The notes beneath the pieces are model-generated. The model was not told where the DNA came from and did no database searches. It worked only from the letters and a program-made list of their open reading frames with translations. A DNA stretch of 36,811 bases, taken from a virus. Numbering within the stretch: position 1 is the stretch's first letter; every line of letters begins with the position of its first letter. Where the stretch lies: positions 1-36,811 of the IMG/VR virus record IMGVR_UViG_3300021963_000339. The stretch is one strand, 5' to 3'. The position numbers and the translations under genes are program-made. Shown piece after piece: positions 25,601 through 32,518 of this stretch.

Positions 25601-25734
25601 TTCGCCTCCAGCGCTTTTTCGTCCAACGCCTTCAACAGCCCCGCCATAATCTCTCGGGCCTCGTCGGTGGAGAATGTCTGGTATGGTTTTGCCACGATGT
25701 TTTCTGCGCGGCGGATTGCTTCTTCTGGTGTCAT
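25597..25734 (-). CDS. Small helical hypothetical protein (MTPEE type)
   Basis: A 45-residue helical, acidic protein beginning MTPEEAIRRAENI, with overlap at both ends. It resembles the MTPAEK gene two positions downstream in length and N-terminus, which may reflect duplication. Confidence 0.65.
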   Translation of the reverse strand: MTPEEAIRRAENIVAKPYQTFSTDEAREIMAGLLKALDEKALEAK

Positions 25735-25922
25735 TTCTGCGCCCTCGTATAAATAATAGCTTCGATCATCTGCAACCTACAAGCCGTGTTGATAAGGAAC
25801 TGCTCAATCTCAGCCCCCTTGCACTCCACACAGTAAGCGTCATCCGCAATGGCATCAACCAAAACAGTAATCTTGTCCACCGTCTTCTGGTTGACCTTGG
25901 TCTTCAGGGTTCTTGGTTTCAT
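25731..25922 (-). CDS. Small hypothetical protein
   Basis: A 63-residue protein with a basic N-terminus (MKPRTLKTKVNQKT) and a helical remainder with three Cys. It overlaps the NinX-like gene stop and the next start. No family recognised. Confidence 0.65.
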   Translation of the reverse strand: MKPRTLKTKVNQKTVDKITVLVDAIADDAYCVECKGAEIEQFLINTACRLQMIEAIIYTRAQK

Positions 25923-26251
25923 TTCAGTTCCTCCGGTACGTCAACCTCGTCGCCCAACTTGCTGGCAACGAACGCTCTCATGGCTGCGATCAGCGGCGTG
26001 GGGCCGTACTGTTCTGCTTCGCAGTAATTCGCCACCCATTTATCGTTGCCCCAGAGATCTATGCCGATCCCTCCCCGCTCAATGATCGGGCCACCTTGCG
26101 CCCAGTCGGTTGAGTAGTACATGTCGCCTGCATCGTGCATCAGCGACCATTCGAACGCAAACGTGCGTCCCTCTGGCTGCCCGATCTTTACTTCCTCGCA
26201 CTTCGTCACCGCCCAATCAAGAGCGGTGCCTGTCAGTTCGCTCGTTTTCAT
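25919..26251 (-). CDS. NinX/DUF2591-type phage protein
   Basis: A 110-residue protein starting MKTSELTGTALDWAV, the characteristic opening of the DUF2591 (NinX-like) family found in phages of proteobacteria. The later ATDW-GGPIIE-like part (YYSTDWAQGGPIIERGGI) fits the family. ATG 26251 overlaps the upstream stop. The biochemical function of the family is unknown. Confidence 0.85.
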   Translation of the reverse strand: MKTSELTGTALDWAVTKCEEVKIGQPEGRTFAFEWSLMHDAGDMYYSTDWAQGGPIIERGGIGIDLWGNDKWVANYCEAEQYGPTPLIAAMRAFVASKLGDEVDVPEELK

Positions 26252-26424
26252 TTCATCTCCAGTTCTTGTAGCGTCATCACAACGATGACGGACTCGGCAA
26301 ACTCCGCGTCCCAATCCTCGTGGGCCTGCACTGACGACAAGCTGGGTTTGTTCATCCACTTACGGAACAGCGCCCTTAGAGCGTCCGCGTCTTCGCGGTG
26401 CGCCTTGTTTAATTTGACGGTCAT
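26248..26424 (-). CDS. Small hypothetical protein, 58 aa
   Basis: ATG 26424 overlaps the stop of the upstream gene and its TGA overlaps the NinX-like start. The product begins basic (MTVKLNKAHRED) and ends acidic with EFAESVIVVMTLQELEMK. It fills the space between two coupled genes, which supports it. Function unknown. Confidence 0.65.
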   Translation of the reverse strand: MTVKLNKAHREDADALRALFRKWMNKPSLSSVQAHEDWDAEFAESVIVVMTLQELEMK

Positions 26425-26648
26425 TTCAGTTCCTTAAAAAATCGTTGAGCCAACTCCGCCCGATTATCAAACAGCCAGTTGGCAAATTTGCTAGTTTGCG
26501 CGGCTCGGGCGTAACTGTGAGGCCACGCACGGGATGGACTCCGGATGGAGTTGAAGTACTCAGCGATATCCTCGTTTGGATGCCACCGCCCCCCGTTGTC
26601 TGTCGTACCTAGGGCACGTAGGTCAGCCCAGTTCAGGGTTTCTTTCAT
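26421..26648 (-). CDS. Small hypothetical protein with MKETLNW N-terminus
   Basis: A 75-residue protein. The first 21 residues closely match the start of the 41-residue product at 27191-27316 (MKETLNW-D-LR-LG-TD-GGR), so the two are paralogous at least there. The remainder has several Trp and Arg and ends FFKELK. ATG 26648 overlaps the preceding 17-codon ORF. Function unknown. Confidence 0.7.
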   Translation of the reverse strand: MKETLNWADLRALGTTDNGGRWHPNEDIAEYFNSIRSPSRAWPHSYARAAQTSKFANWLFDNRAELAQRFFKELK

Positions 26649-26698
26649 ATCTCAATGCCCCTCTTCTTGGTAGTTCTTGACCATGTCGTCGTCTTCAT
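26645..26698 (-). CDS. 17-codon ORF with strong ribosome binding site
   Basis: ATG 26698 is preceded by GAGGAGGTGTGAG, a near-perfect Shine-Dalgarno that also precedes the 41-residue gene at 27316. It encodes a basic 17-residue peptide ending RGIEI and overlaps the next start (ATGA). It may act mainly as a translation initiator for the downstream gene. Confidence 0.45.
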   Translation of the reverse strand: MKTTTWSRTTKKRGIEI

Positions 26699-26699
26699 C

Positions 26700-27116
26700 T
26701 CACACCTCCTCTTGGTTGAATTCTGCCGCATAGTCGGACTCACGCATCTGCTCCATGCGCCACGAGATATACTCTTCAAGCACACACCGGATAGCCTCGG
26801 TGCGGCTCACCGTCTCGCAGCGCGAGGCATCGTCCATATAGTCCGGCTCCCAGTGTCCACCGGACTTCATCACGCCTACCCACACCCGATATCCCGGCAC
26901 CTCTTTGGTTTCCAAGATGGTTGACTGCTCCACCGGGTAACCCGTATCGACGGCGCACCAGTCGAAGACGATGCTGAACCCATCGCCCTCCTCGCCCCCG
27001 TTGTCCTCCAACTTGAAGGAGAACGCCATATCATCTGGATCATCCTTGCGGAAAATCTCATGGCACAGGTTGCTTATGTCATTGCCCAACTGCATTGCGT
27101 CTTTGAAGCTTTTCAT
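26700..27116 (-). CDS. Hypothetical acidic protein, 138 aa
   Basis: An acidic protein with a helical N-terminus, a beta-rich middle (VPGYRVWVGVMKSGGHWEP) and an acidic helical C-terminus. AAGGGA lies upstream of ATG 27116, after a 74-base spacer holding a perfect hairpin. No family is recognised. Confidence 0.75.
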   Translation of the reverse strand: MKSFKDAMQLGNDISNLCHEIFRKDDPDDMAFSFKLEDNGGEEGDGFSIVFDWCAVDTGYPVEQSTILETKEVPGYRVWVGVMKSGGHWEPDYMDDASRCETVSRTEAIRCVLEEYISWRMEQMRESDYAAEFNQEEV

Positions 27117-27138
27117 TTTTAGTTCCCTTTCTAGTTAT

Positions 27139-27157
27139 GACCGGGCTGTGCCCGGTC
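27139..27157 (-). terminator. Perfect hairpin GACCGGGC-TGT-GCCCGGTC
   Basis: An 8-bp perfect G/C-rich stem with a 3-base loop sits between the genes at 27191 and 27116. No U-tract follows on either strand (ATAACT leftward, TTGTGG rightward), so it may be a pause, processing or RNA-stability element rather than a full terminator. Confidence 0.5.
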
Positions 27158-27190
27158 TTGTGGACATTGCGACAATCGTGTCGGAATGTC

Positions 27191-27316
27191 TTAGTGCTTC
27201 AGATAACTCACGGCCTCGACGGTCACATCCCAGCAGTCACGGCACGGGCCGCACCGCCCCCCTTTGTCGGTGCGCCCGAGGACGCGTAGGTCACCCCAGT
27301 TCAGGGTTTCCTTCAT
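27191..27316 (-). CDS. Short (41 aa) MKETLNW-type protein with CxxC
   Basis: ATG 27316 follows GAGGAGGTGTGAG. The N-terminus matches the 75-residue product at 26421-26648; the second half differs, with CGPCRDC (three cysteines) that could bind zinc. It looks like a duplicated N-terminal module joined to another tail. Function unknown. Confidence 0.6.
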   Translation of the reverse strand: MKETLNWGDLRVLGRTDKGGRCGPCRDCWDVTVEAVSYLKH

Positions 27317-27317
27317 C

Positions 27318-27560
27318 TCACACCTCCTCAAAAACAGCGTGTTCACTTTGTCTGACGTAATGTTTAGTCAAACCCCAATTACTGACGAATCTCAGGGGGC
27401 AGCTACCGTCGTAAGCGGTCTCGATAGCTTCTACCGGGTATATCTCGTAACCGGCGTCTTCAGCGGCCTCCCTGTCGTCCTTGGTTTCACACACGTAAAT
27501 CTTGTGGCACGTGTCAAAGGCAAACTCCACCCCCTTTACCTTCTGCCCGTTAATTTTCAT
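27318..27560 (-). CDS. Small hypothetical protein, 80 aa
   Basis: A mixed beta/alpha protein (MKINGQKVKGVEFAFDTC and later YVRQSEHAVFEEV). ATG 27560 overlaps the upstream stop. No family is recognised. Confidence 0.7.
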   Translation of the reverse strand: MKINGQKVKGVEFAFDTCHKIYVCETKDDREAAEDAGYEIYPVEAIETAYDGSCPLRFVSNWGLTKHYVRQSEHAVFEEV

Positions 27561-28171
27561 TTCTGTATCCTCTCCATGAGTGCCGCGTAACCGCACAGAT
27601 CAACCTGACTGTCGCGGTGCTTGGGGTCGTTAGCGAGGCGTGCCACCTTCAGCAAGATCATCATGTTGCACACATCCTCGGCAGTGAACGGTACTCCACT
27701 GTATGCAGCCCACAGGTCACCGATCATCTTGAGGTTCTTGTCCGGGGCCCCGTAGGTTTTCTCACGGTCGCCGTAGATGATCTCTTGGGCTTCGTCGAGG
27801 ATGGACTTGGGTATATCGAACTGATGCCCAGAGGAGTGGGCGTCTATGTTCATCGCTAGTTTGCTCATCGCTTCGTCTTCCTCTGGGGTGACAGCAATAA
27901 TGTCTTTCCACAACAGGACTGGCTTGGCCCGCTTGGGGTGTGAACTCTTAGCGGTATAGTCGTACAGGGTCTGACCGCTAACGTTCTTCGTCACCCCCTT
28001 GACACGGGTCAGGTACCGGCCAACCCATAGGGATGACAAGCTGTTGGATACGGCCTTGATAGTGACGCCCGGAAATCCTGCATGGACGTTGAGCACGTTG
28101 CTCCCTGCGTTAAGCCGGATGAATGATAATACGGCCGTAGTGAAAGCACTTCGTGGGGATTTGCGTTTCAT
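27557..28171 (-). CDS. Phage protein with DUF6378-like C-terminal domain
   Basis: A 204-residue protein. Residues about 1-100 are basic and look like a winged-helix region. The C-terminal part has YGDREKTYGAPDKNLKMIG and MMILLKVARLANDPKHRDS-type segments typical of a common phage domain annotated DUF6378. ATG 28171 has AAGGAG six bases upstream; a longer frame from 28222 lacks this. It is a likely DNA-metabolism accessory, which is inference. Confidence 0.8.
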   Translation of the reverse strand: MKRKSPRSAFTTAVLSFIRLNAGSNVLNVHAGFPGVTIKAVSNSLSSLWVGRYLTRVKGVTKNVSGQTLYDYTAKSSHPKRAKPVLLWKDIIAVTPEEDEAMSKLAMNIDAHSSGHQFDIPKSILDEAQEIIYGDREKTYGAPDKNLKMIGDLWAAYSGVPFTAEDVCNMMILLKVARLANDPKHRDSQVDLCGYAALMERIQK

Positions 28172-28194
28172 GTGACGCTCCTTGTGGTTTGTTC

Positions 28195-28524
28195 TTACGA
28201 TACGGACACGGTGAAGTCGCACGACCGGAGCGCGTCTTTCAGGGCGTCTTTGCCGGTGCGCCCGGAGAGGTACTCGCTGACGACGTCGTCCAGCCCAAAG
28301 TCGAAGTCCGACATAGCGCTGTCGATTGCATCGCTGAAATCGTAGTCACGCACGGCGTCCTCAATGTCGGTGCCGATCTGCGCCTTCACGGCTTCCGCGA
28401 TGTGCTCCTTGAGCGTGTCCAGCCCGTTGTTCTGGGTCTGCAACGAGATCACCTTCGCTGCCACGTCGTTCACCAGCTTGCCGTACAGGCTAGCCAACAG
28501 GTCCAACATCTCTGCTTGGTCCAT
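28195..28524 (-). CDS. Acidic helical hypothetical protein, 109 aa
   Basis: A strongly acidic, helical protein with a repeated Asp-Phe element (DYDFSDAIDS, then SDFDFGLDD) and an N-terminal helical region. AGGAG precedes ATG 28524. Function unknown; acidic DNA-mimic proteins are one possibility but nothing specific supports that. Confidence 0.7.
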   Translation of the reverse strand: MDQAEMLDLLASLYGKLVNDVAAKVISLQTQNNGLDTLKEHIAEAVKAQIGTDIEDAVRDYDFSDAIDSAMSDFDFGLDDVVSEYLSGRTGKDALKDALRSCDFTVSVS

Positions 28525-28547
28525 TTGTAGTGCTCCTAGTTTTTTAG

Positions 28548-28817
28548 TTAAAGCGAGATAACTGAACCGACGCGGACACCCGCGACGGACACTTCGTACA
28601 CATCCCCGGTCCGGGCCCCGTCGTTGAGAAGGGCGATCTGCACCGCCTTGAAACTCTTCCCCCCGCCTTTGAGGTGGACCGTGTGCTTCCCATGGTCGAT
28701 GCGACACCATCCGTCGTCATCTGTTACGACCACGCCCAACTCCGTGAAGCCCCGGACCATGCGGGCCTCGATGCGCTGAACGCGTTCAAACAGCGCCCTT
28801 ACGTCTTTCTGTTCCAT
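28548..28817 (-). CDS. Hypothetical protein, 89 aa
   Basis: An N-terminal helix (about 1-30) and a beta-rich remainder with DDDGWCRIDHG and VAGVRVGSVI. GGAG lies six bases upstream of ATG 28817. No family recognised. Confidence 0.7.
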   Translation of the reverse strand: MEQKDVRALFERVQRIEARMVRGFTELGVVVTDDDGWCRIDHGKHTVHLKGGGKSFKAVQIALLNDGARTGDVYEVSVAGVRVGSVISL

Positions 28818-28818
28818 G

Positions 28819-29121
28819 TCATGCTCCTAGTTCTTTGATTGCATCTCGTAACGCCCATACCTTTGGACTACATGATGCGAAGGCGTCGATGTAGTCCTGT
28901 GGAACGCGGCGAGGGTTGACGACCCCGAACAACCGGAACCACTTGGCGATGTGCCGCCCCGTCGTGTTGCTGTGTGTAGCAGTTGTACGCAGGAACCTAT
29001 CGGGCCCCCGTATCCACGCAGCCACGGGTGTCTTGTAGCTAAACAGCACGAGGGTCTCGTCGGGGTATTGCATCTCGATCATGTTGGCCCCCACGTACCG
29101 GGGCATAATCACGGCGCTCAT
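28819..29121 (-). CDS. Hypothetical protein, 100 aa
   Basis: ATG 29121 overlaps the stop of the metallopeptidase/VWA gene (ATGA), suggesting coupled expression with it. The beta-rich N-terminal half (QYPDETLVLFSYKTPVAAWI) is followed by a basic helical part (TTGRHIAKWFRLFGVV). It resembles small phage proteins that report on the same operon, but no family can be named. Confidence 0.7.
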   Translation of the reverse strand: MSAVIMPRYVGANMIEMQYPDETLVLFSYKTPVAAWIRGPDRFLRTTATHSNTTGRHIAKWFRLFGVVNPRRVPQDYIDAFASCSPKVWALRDAIKELGA

Positions 29122-30347
29122 ACCTTCACCTCAACCCTGCGCCCAACCGGCGGCTTCGTGCTCCGGTCCGCGTTGACCGCACCCCACAACAGCGTGTAGT
29201 CGGGCTCGACCGTAGGGAACGGCGTGTACAGGTCAGTGAACACAATCACCCCGGCCAGTCGCTCCTCTACTCCACTGAAGTAGTCGGTGATCTTCCGCAT
29301 GTCGGTGCCGCCACCGCCGCACATCTCCAGCACAAGCTCCTCGCCCTTCTCGAAGACGACCGTCTTGTTGATCTCTGCATCACAGTAGACGACGATGACC
29401 CGGTCGGGGGCGCAGTCCTCGATGATGATGCGAAGGTTCTTCTCGATAGCTGCCAGCTGGCTCTCGGTCATGGACCCGGACGTGTCGATACCCACACCCA
29501 GCGTACCCAGACTCTCCGACCACAGTGAGGGCAGGTAGACACCCGTGTACAGGAACCGACGAGAGAACCGGCGGTACGAGTAGTCATTGCGCGATGACTC
29601 GGTCATCATCGAACGCGTCTCGTCCTTCCAGTCCGTGTCCGACTGACTGCACACACCCAAGATACGCTGTATGAGAGCGGACTTGTCCCCCGAAGCGAAC
29701 GCCGTGCGGGCAGCTTGAGACACCAACACACGGACCTCTGCCTCGGACTGCGCATCTCCCTCACCCCCCGCGCCATCAGCGGCTTCCAGATCCCCGGAGT
29801 TACCCCACCCTCCCTTCGGGTCACCGTCACCGCTGCCGTCACCGCTGCCGTCCTCGGGCTTGTCCTTCTCCTTCTTCTCCTGCTCTTCGATAAGTTTCTG
29901 GTACACGACTTCCGAGTCCATGTCGCCCTTCACCCAGTCGATCAGCACACCGAAGGGGTCCCCCTTCTTCTTCCCCTCCGCCTTGGCTTCGGGGAACATC
30001 GCAAACTTCTTGTCATCCCACACAGGCATCTTCAACCCCGACTCAATCAACTGTGGGTTGATCGTGGCGTCTGCCGCCGTATTCCACAGCCCCGGTTGCC
30101 TGTCGCCCACCCTGTATGAGTGAAGCAACGCTGGGTGCATCGCCTCATGTGCTGCTACGAACAGCAACTCCTCGTCGTCCAGCACGTCCATGAACAGCGG
30201 GTTAAACCGCAGGTGCATTCCCTTCACCGCCGCCGTAGGTACGGTGTCGGATATCTCGCGCCGCAACCCGCTAAAGATCGTGGCGATAAACGGTTGGCGA
30301 ATGGCCAGCTTCGCCGCTGCAATATCCAGCCTTTGCTCGTGATTCAT
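29118..30347 (-). CDS. DUF2201-type metallopeptidase fused to VWA domain (CobT/ViaA-like partner)
   Basis: A 409-residue protein. The N-terminal putative metallopeptidase domain has HEAMH at 67-71 and then WNTAADATIN near 88-97, the DUF2201 signature. A Gly/Asp/Ser-rich acidic linker covers about 164-200. The C-terminal VWA-like domain has the MIDAS DTSGS (D288, S290, S292), Thr348 in GGGGTD and D372. Such proteins pair with MoxR AAA+ ATPases, as encoded 0.7 kb upstream, for chaperone-like or metal-insertion reactions. ATG 30347 is preceded by GGAGGT five bases away and the 15-bp palindrome variant. Function in the phage is unknown. Confidence 0.88.
   Translation of the reverse strand: MNHEQRLDIAAAKLAIRQPFIATIFSGLRREISDTVPTAAVKGMHLRFNPLFMDVLDDEELLFVAAHEAMHPALLHSYRVGDRQPGLWNTAADATINPQLIESGLKMPVWDDKKFAMFPEAKAEGKKKGDPFGVLIDWVKGDMDSEVVYQKLIEEQEKKEKDKPEDGSGDGSGDGDPKGGWGNSGDLEAADGAGGEGDAQSEAEVRVLVSQAARTAFASGDKSALIQRILGVCSQSDTDWKDETRSMMTESSRNDYSYRRFSRRFLYTGVYLPSLWSESLGTLGVGIDTSGSMTESQLAAIEKNLRIIIEDCAPDRVIVVYCDAEINKTVVFEKGEELVLEMCGGGGTDMRKITDYFSGVEERLAGVIVFTDLYTPFPTVEPDYTLLWGAVNADRSTKPPVGRRVEVKV
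29268..29282. repeat. Intragenic palindrome copy in the VWA gene
   Basis: TACTCCACTGAAGTA, one mismatch, read as Tyr-Phe-Ser-Gly-Val. Confidence 0.45.
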
Positions 30348-30351
30348 AGTT

Positions 30352-30366
30352 ACCTCCAATGGAGTA
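30352..30366. promoter_or_regulatory. 15-bp palindrome variant at the VWA gene start
   Basis: ACCTCCAATGGAGTA differs from TACTCCNNNGGAGTA at two positions. On the leftward strand the copy ends in GGAGGT, the Shine-Dalgarno of the ATG at 30347. Confidence 0.5.
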
Positions 30367-30367
30367 G

Positions 30368-30727
30368 TTAAGCGGACAACATAGCCTTTGCGTTTATGGT
30401 TGCGGCCCGGCGTAGTTCTTCCTGCAATGATTCTGGGCGGCGGTTCAGCGTGTAAGTCAACTCGGCCACTAGCCGGTCACGGGTGGTATACCGTGCACCG
30501 CCGTAGATACGGCAACCAGTCACAGGGTCGTACGCCACCCAGTAGTTGGTAAGCGAGTACCCCAAGGCCCGATCCATATCCCGCTTGCTCCCCCTGCCGA
30601 CCACTACCGACCCGTACGGCACGGCGGGGTGTTCGAGCAGGTACCCGGGGTAGCCGGAACGGGTGTTTACCCCGCCCTTACGCGACTCAGAGAACTTCAA
30701 CGCCTTGGTGAACGTAGTCTTCTTCAT
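30368..30727 (-). CDS. Hypothetical protein, 119 aa
   Basis: A basic protein with a Lys/Arg-rich N-terminus (MKKTTFTKALKFSESRKGG), a Tyr-rich beta middle and a helical C-terminus (EELRRAATINAKAML). It starts at ATG 30727 in an ATGA overlap; a longer frame upstream lies inside the neighbour. It lies between the MoxR and VWA genes. No family recognised. Confidence 0.75.
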   Translation of the reverse strand: MKKTTFTKALKFSESRKGGVNTRSGYPGYLLEHPAVPYGSVVVGRGSKRDMDRALGYSLTNYWVAYDPVTGCRIYGGARYTTRDRLVAELTYTLNRRPESLQEELRRAATINAKAMLSA

Positions 30728-31005
30728 GCGGCGTCTCCCAGAAGTCTCTTCGCCACCGCAGCACCGAGGGACGCGGCGCTGACGCCCTCCATGCGGGTGT
30801 GGAATGCACGGACTGCGTCGGCCCGGGTCTTCTGAACATCGCTCACTCGTGCGCCGGTGTACACCTCCGACACCCGCCACCATCCCTCGTGCTTTGCCAC
30901 CACGAACGCGTACCGGGGGTGCGCAGGGCAGGGGACGATATAGCCGGTGAGGTGTTCAGGAGGAGCGCCATCCTCGAACACGGCGCGTACAGTGCCTCGT
31001 TTCAT
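30724..31005 (-). CDS. Hypothetical protein, 93 aa
   Basis: A basic mixed protein with YAFVVAKHEGWWRVSEVY and a helical C-terminus (ASLGAAVAKRLLG). ATG 31005 lies one base from the MoxR stop. Position between the ATPase and VWA genes suggests it belongs to this cassette. Confidence 0.75.
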   Translation of the reverse strand: MKRGTVRAVFEDGAPPEHLTGYIVPCPAHPRYAFVVAKHEGWWRVSEVYTGARVSDVQKTRADAVRAFHTRMEGVSAASLGAAVAKRLLGDAA

Positions 31006-31006
31006 G

Positions 31007-32053
31007 TCAGGCCCCCCTCTTCCACAACTCGGGGTTCTCCGCCACGAACTCAGCGAACGCCGCGCACTCCGCGATGGTGTTGTCGCGCTTGTAGGCGAGC
31101 TTCACCGTTAGTGCCTTGAACTCGCCCGGGAGCCGGTCGAAGTACTTCTTGGCCATGGCAAAGTTCGTCGCCGTCAGGCGCACCGCGATCCCCACCGACA
31201 CAGCGTAACGTGTAGCTGCATCCTTTGGAGTATCCACGGAGTCAGGGTCCTTGAAGATCGCGTCGATGGAGGGCATGGTCTGCCAGATACGCAAGAACAC
31301 TTCTAGGTCGGTAGCAGCACGGTCCCCCACACTGCCGCGCATCAACTCCAACCGCCGCTCTACCGGGCTGTCGAGGTAGTACTGCGCTGCCGTAGTCCAA
31401 GCACGTTGGTTACTGAACGGCTTGCCGATGGGCAACTCCGCGATCTTGGTGTTGATCGTCTCGTCGCGCTCGTTGAGGTACTCGCCACGGCTCTTCACGA
31501 ACGCGACAATCTCGCCACGTACGTTGTGCTTGCCGCAGTACGCGACGAACCCATCGAGGCTCGACTCCACGGTCACCACGGTCATCCGTGCCAGCAGGGG
31601 TGCTGCCAACGGGTAGGTGACACCACGGTCAGACGCACGGTTACCCGCAGCCACGACCATCCAGCCTTCAGGCAGGGGCTCACCGCCCATGCTGAGGTCC
31701 AACGCCACCTCGTATGCCGCAGCCTGCATCACGGGCGGGGCGCTCGTGATCTCGTCCAACAGCAGGATGCCACGGCTGTCGGGGTCGGAGGGCCACCAGT
31801 CCGGCACGTTCTTCACCGTCCGGCCGTTCACCACGCTGGGTACTCCACCGAAGTCCGGCGGCTCCATCTGGCTGAGCCGCTTGTCGAGCACCGGTACAGC
31901 GCACTTGTACTGCGAGGACAGTGTCGCTGCCGCTTCACGGATGCTGTCCGACTTGCCCACACCAGAGGGCCCCAGCAGGAACATCGTGCGACGACGACGG
32001 TGGAGGTTGTTGTAGTTCTCCACCAGTTCTTCTGCAATCCACTCGATCTTCAT
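31007..32053 (-). CDS. MoxR-family AAA+ ATPase (CobS/RavA-like)
   Basis: A 348-residue AAA+ ATPase. Walker A GPSGVGKS is at 28-35, MEPPDFGGVP near 63-72, Walker B LLLDEI at 97-102, sensor 1 AAGN at 135-138 with Arg139 and a PLLARM arginine region near 152-157. This pattern is typical of MoxR proteins that act with VWA partners. ATG 32053 follows AGGAG by six bases; the palindrome at 32071 lies just upstream. The downstream VWA-metallopeptidase is the likely partner. Confidence 0.92.
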   Translation of the reverse strand: MKIEWIAEELVENYNNLHRRRRTMFLLGPSGVGKSDSIREAAATLSSQYKCAVPVLDKRLSQMEPPDFGGVPSVVNGRTVKNVPDWWPSDPDSRGILLLDEITSAPPVMQAAAYEVALDLSMGGEPLPEGWMVVAAGNRASDRGVTYPLAAPLLARMTVVTVESSLDGFVAYCGKHNVRGEIVAFVKSRGEYLNERDETINTKIAELPIGKPFSNQRAWTTAAQYYLDSPVERRLELMRGSVGDRAATDLEVFLRIWQTMPSIDAIFKDPDSVDTPKDAATRYAVSVGIAVRLTATNFAMAKKYFDRLPGEFKALTVKLAYKRDNTIAECAAFAEFVAENPELWKRGA

Positions 32054-32070
32054 TCGTAACTCCTATCGTC

Positions 32071-32085
32071 TACTCCCATGGAGTA
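32071..32085. promoter_or_regulatory. Perfect 15-bp palindrome TACTCCCATGGAGTA before the MoxR gene
   Basis: An exact TACTCC-N3-GGAGTA copy lies 17 bases upstream of the MoxR ATG. A CCCGAA-...-TTCGGG hairpin follows on the upstream side (32094-32110). Confidence 0.7.
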
Positions 32086-32114
32086 GTGGTTAACCCGAAA
32101 CCCTTCGGGGAAGG

Positions 32115-32303
32115 TCATGCGTCCAGCTGCAACAATGCCTTAGTCATTGCTACTGCGCGGGCGGTATCACTGGGGGCGGGTACGTCCCTGAAGTACACCC
32201 AGTTGAACCACCCGTACGACACGGTTACCCATCGAGCCGACGTACTGACCCGGGGCATCCGGTGAAACTCCGCCAACTCCACCTTGTACGTGAACTCCAT
32301 CAC
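32115..32303 (-). CDS. Small hypothetical protein, 62 aa
   Basis: An aromatic-rich small protein (VTVSYGWFNWVYFRDVP) beginning ATGATG at 32303, overlapping the upstream stop. The C-terminal helix is Ala-rich. It belongs to the DUF3150/MoxR string by coupling. Function unknown. Confidence 0.7.
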   Translation of the reverse strand: MMEFTYKVELAEFHRMPRVSTSARWVTVSYGWFNWVYFRDVPAPSDTARAVAMTKALLQLDA

Positions 32304-32518
32304 TCCGCCAACAGAATCGCAGCCAGCGCGGTGGGGCTGAGCGACGCAATGCGAAGCTCCGCTTTAGTAGTATCTACAGTGTATTTAGCACCGTAGTGGG
32401 AGTCAAGCGCCGTAGCGTCCCGCAGCTTGCGGAACAGGTTGAACGCATCCTCCTGCGGCATCAGCAGGTGCTGCGTCCCCACGATGAGAATGCACTGCGG
32501 GACAGCGGGGTCAATCAT
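32300..32518 (-). CDS. Small hypothetical protein, 72 aa
   Basis: A 72-residue helical protein. ATG 32518 overlaps the DUF3150-like stop and its stop overlaps the next start, so the two small genes are coupled to the DUF3150-like gene. No family is recognised. Confidence 0.7.
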   Translation of the reverse strand: MIDPAVPQCILIVGTQHLLMPQEDAFNLFRKLRDATALDSHYGAKYTVDTTKAELRIASLSPTALAAILLAE

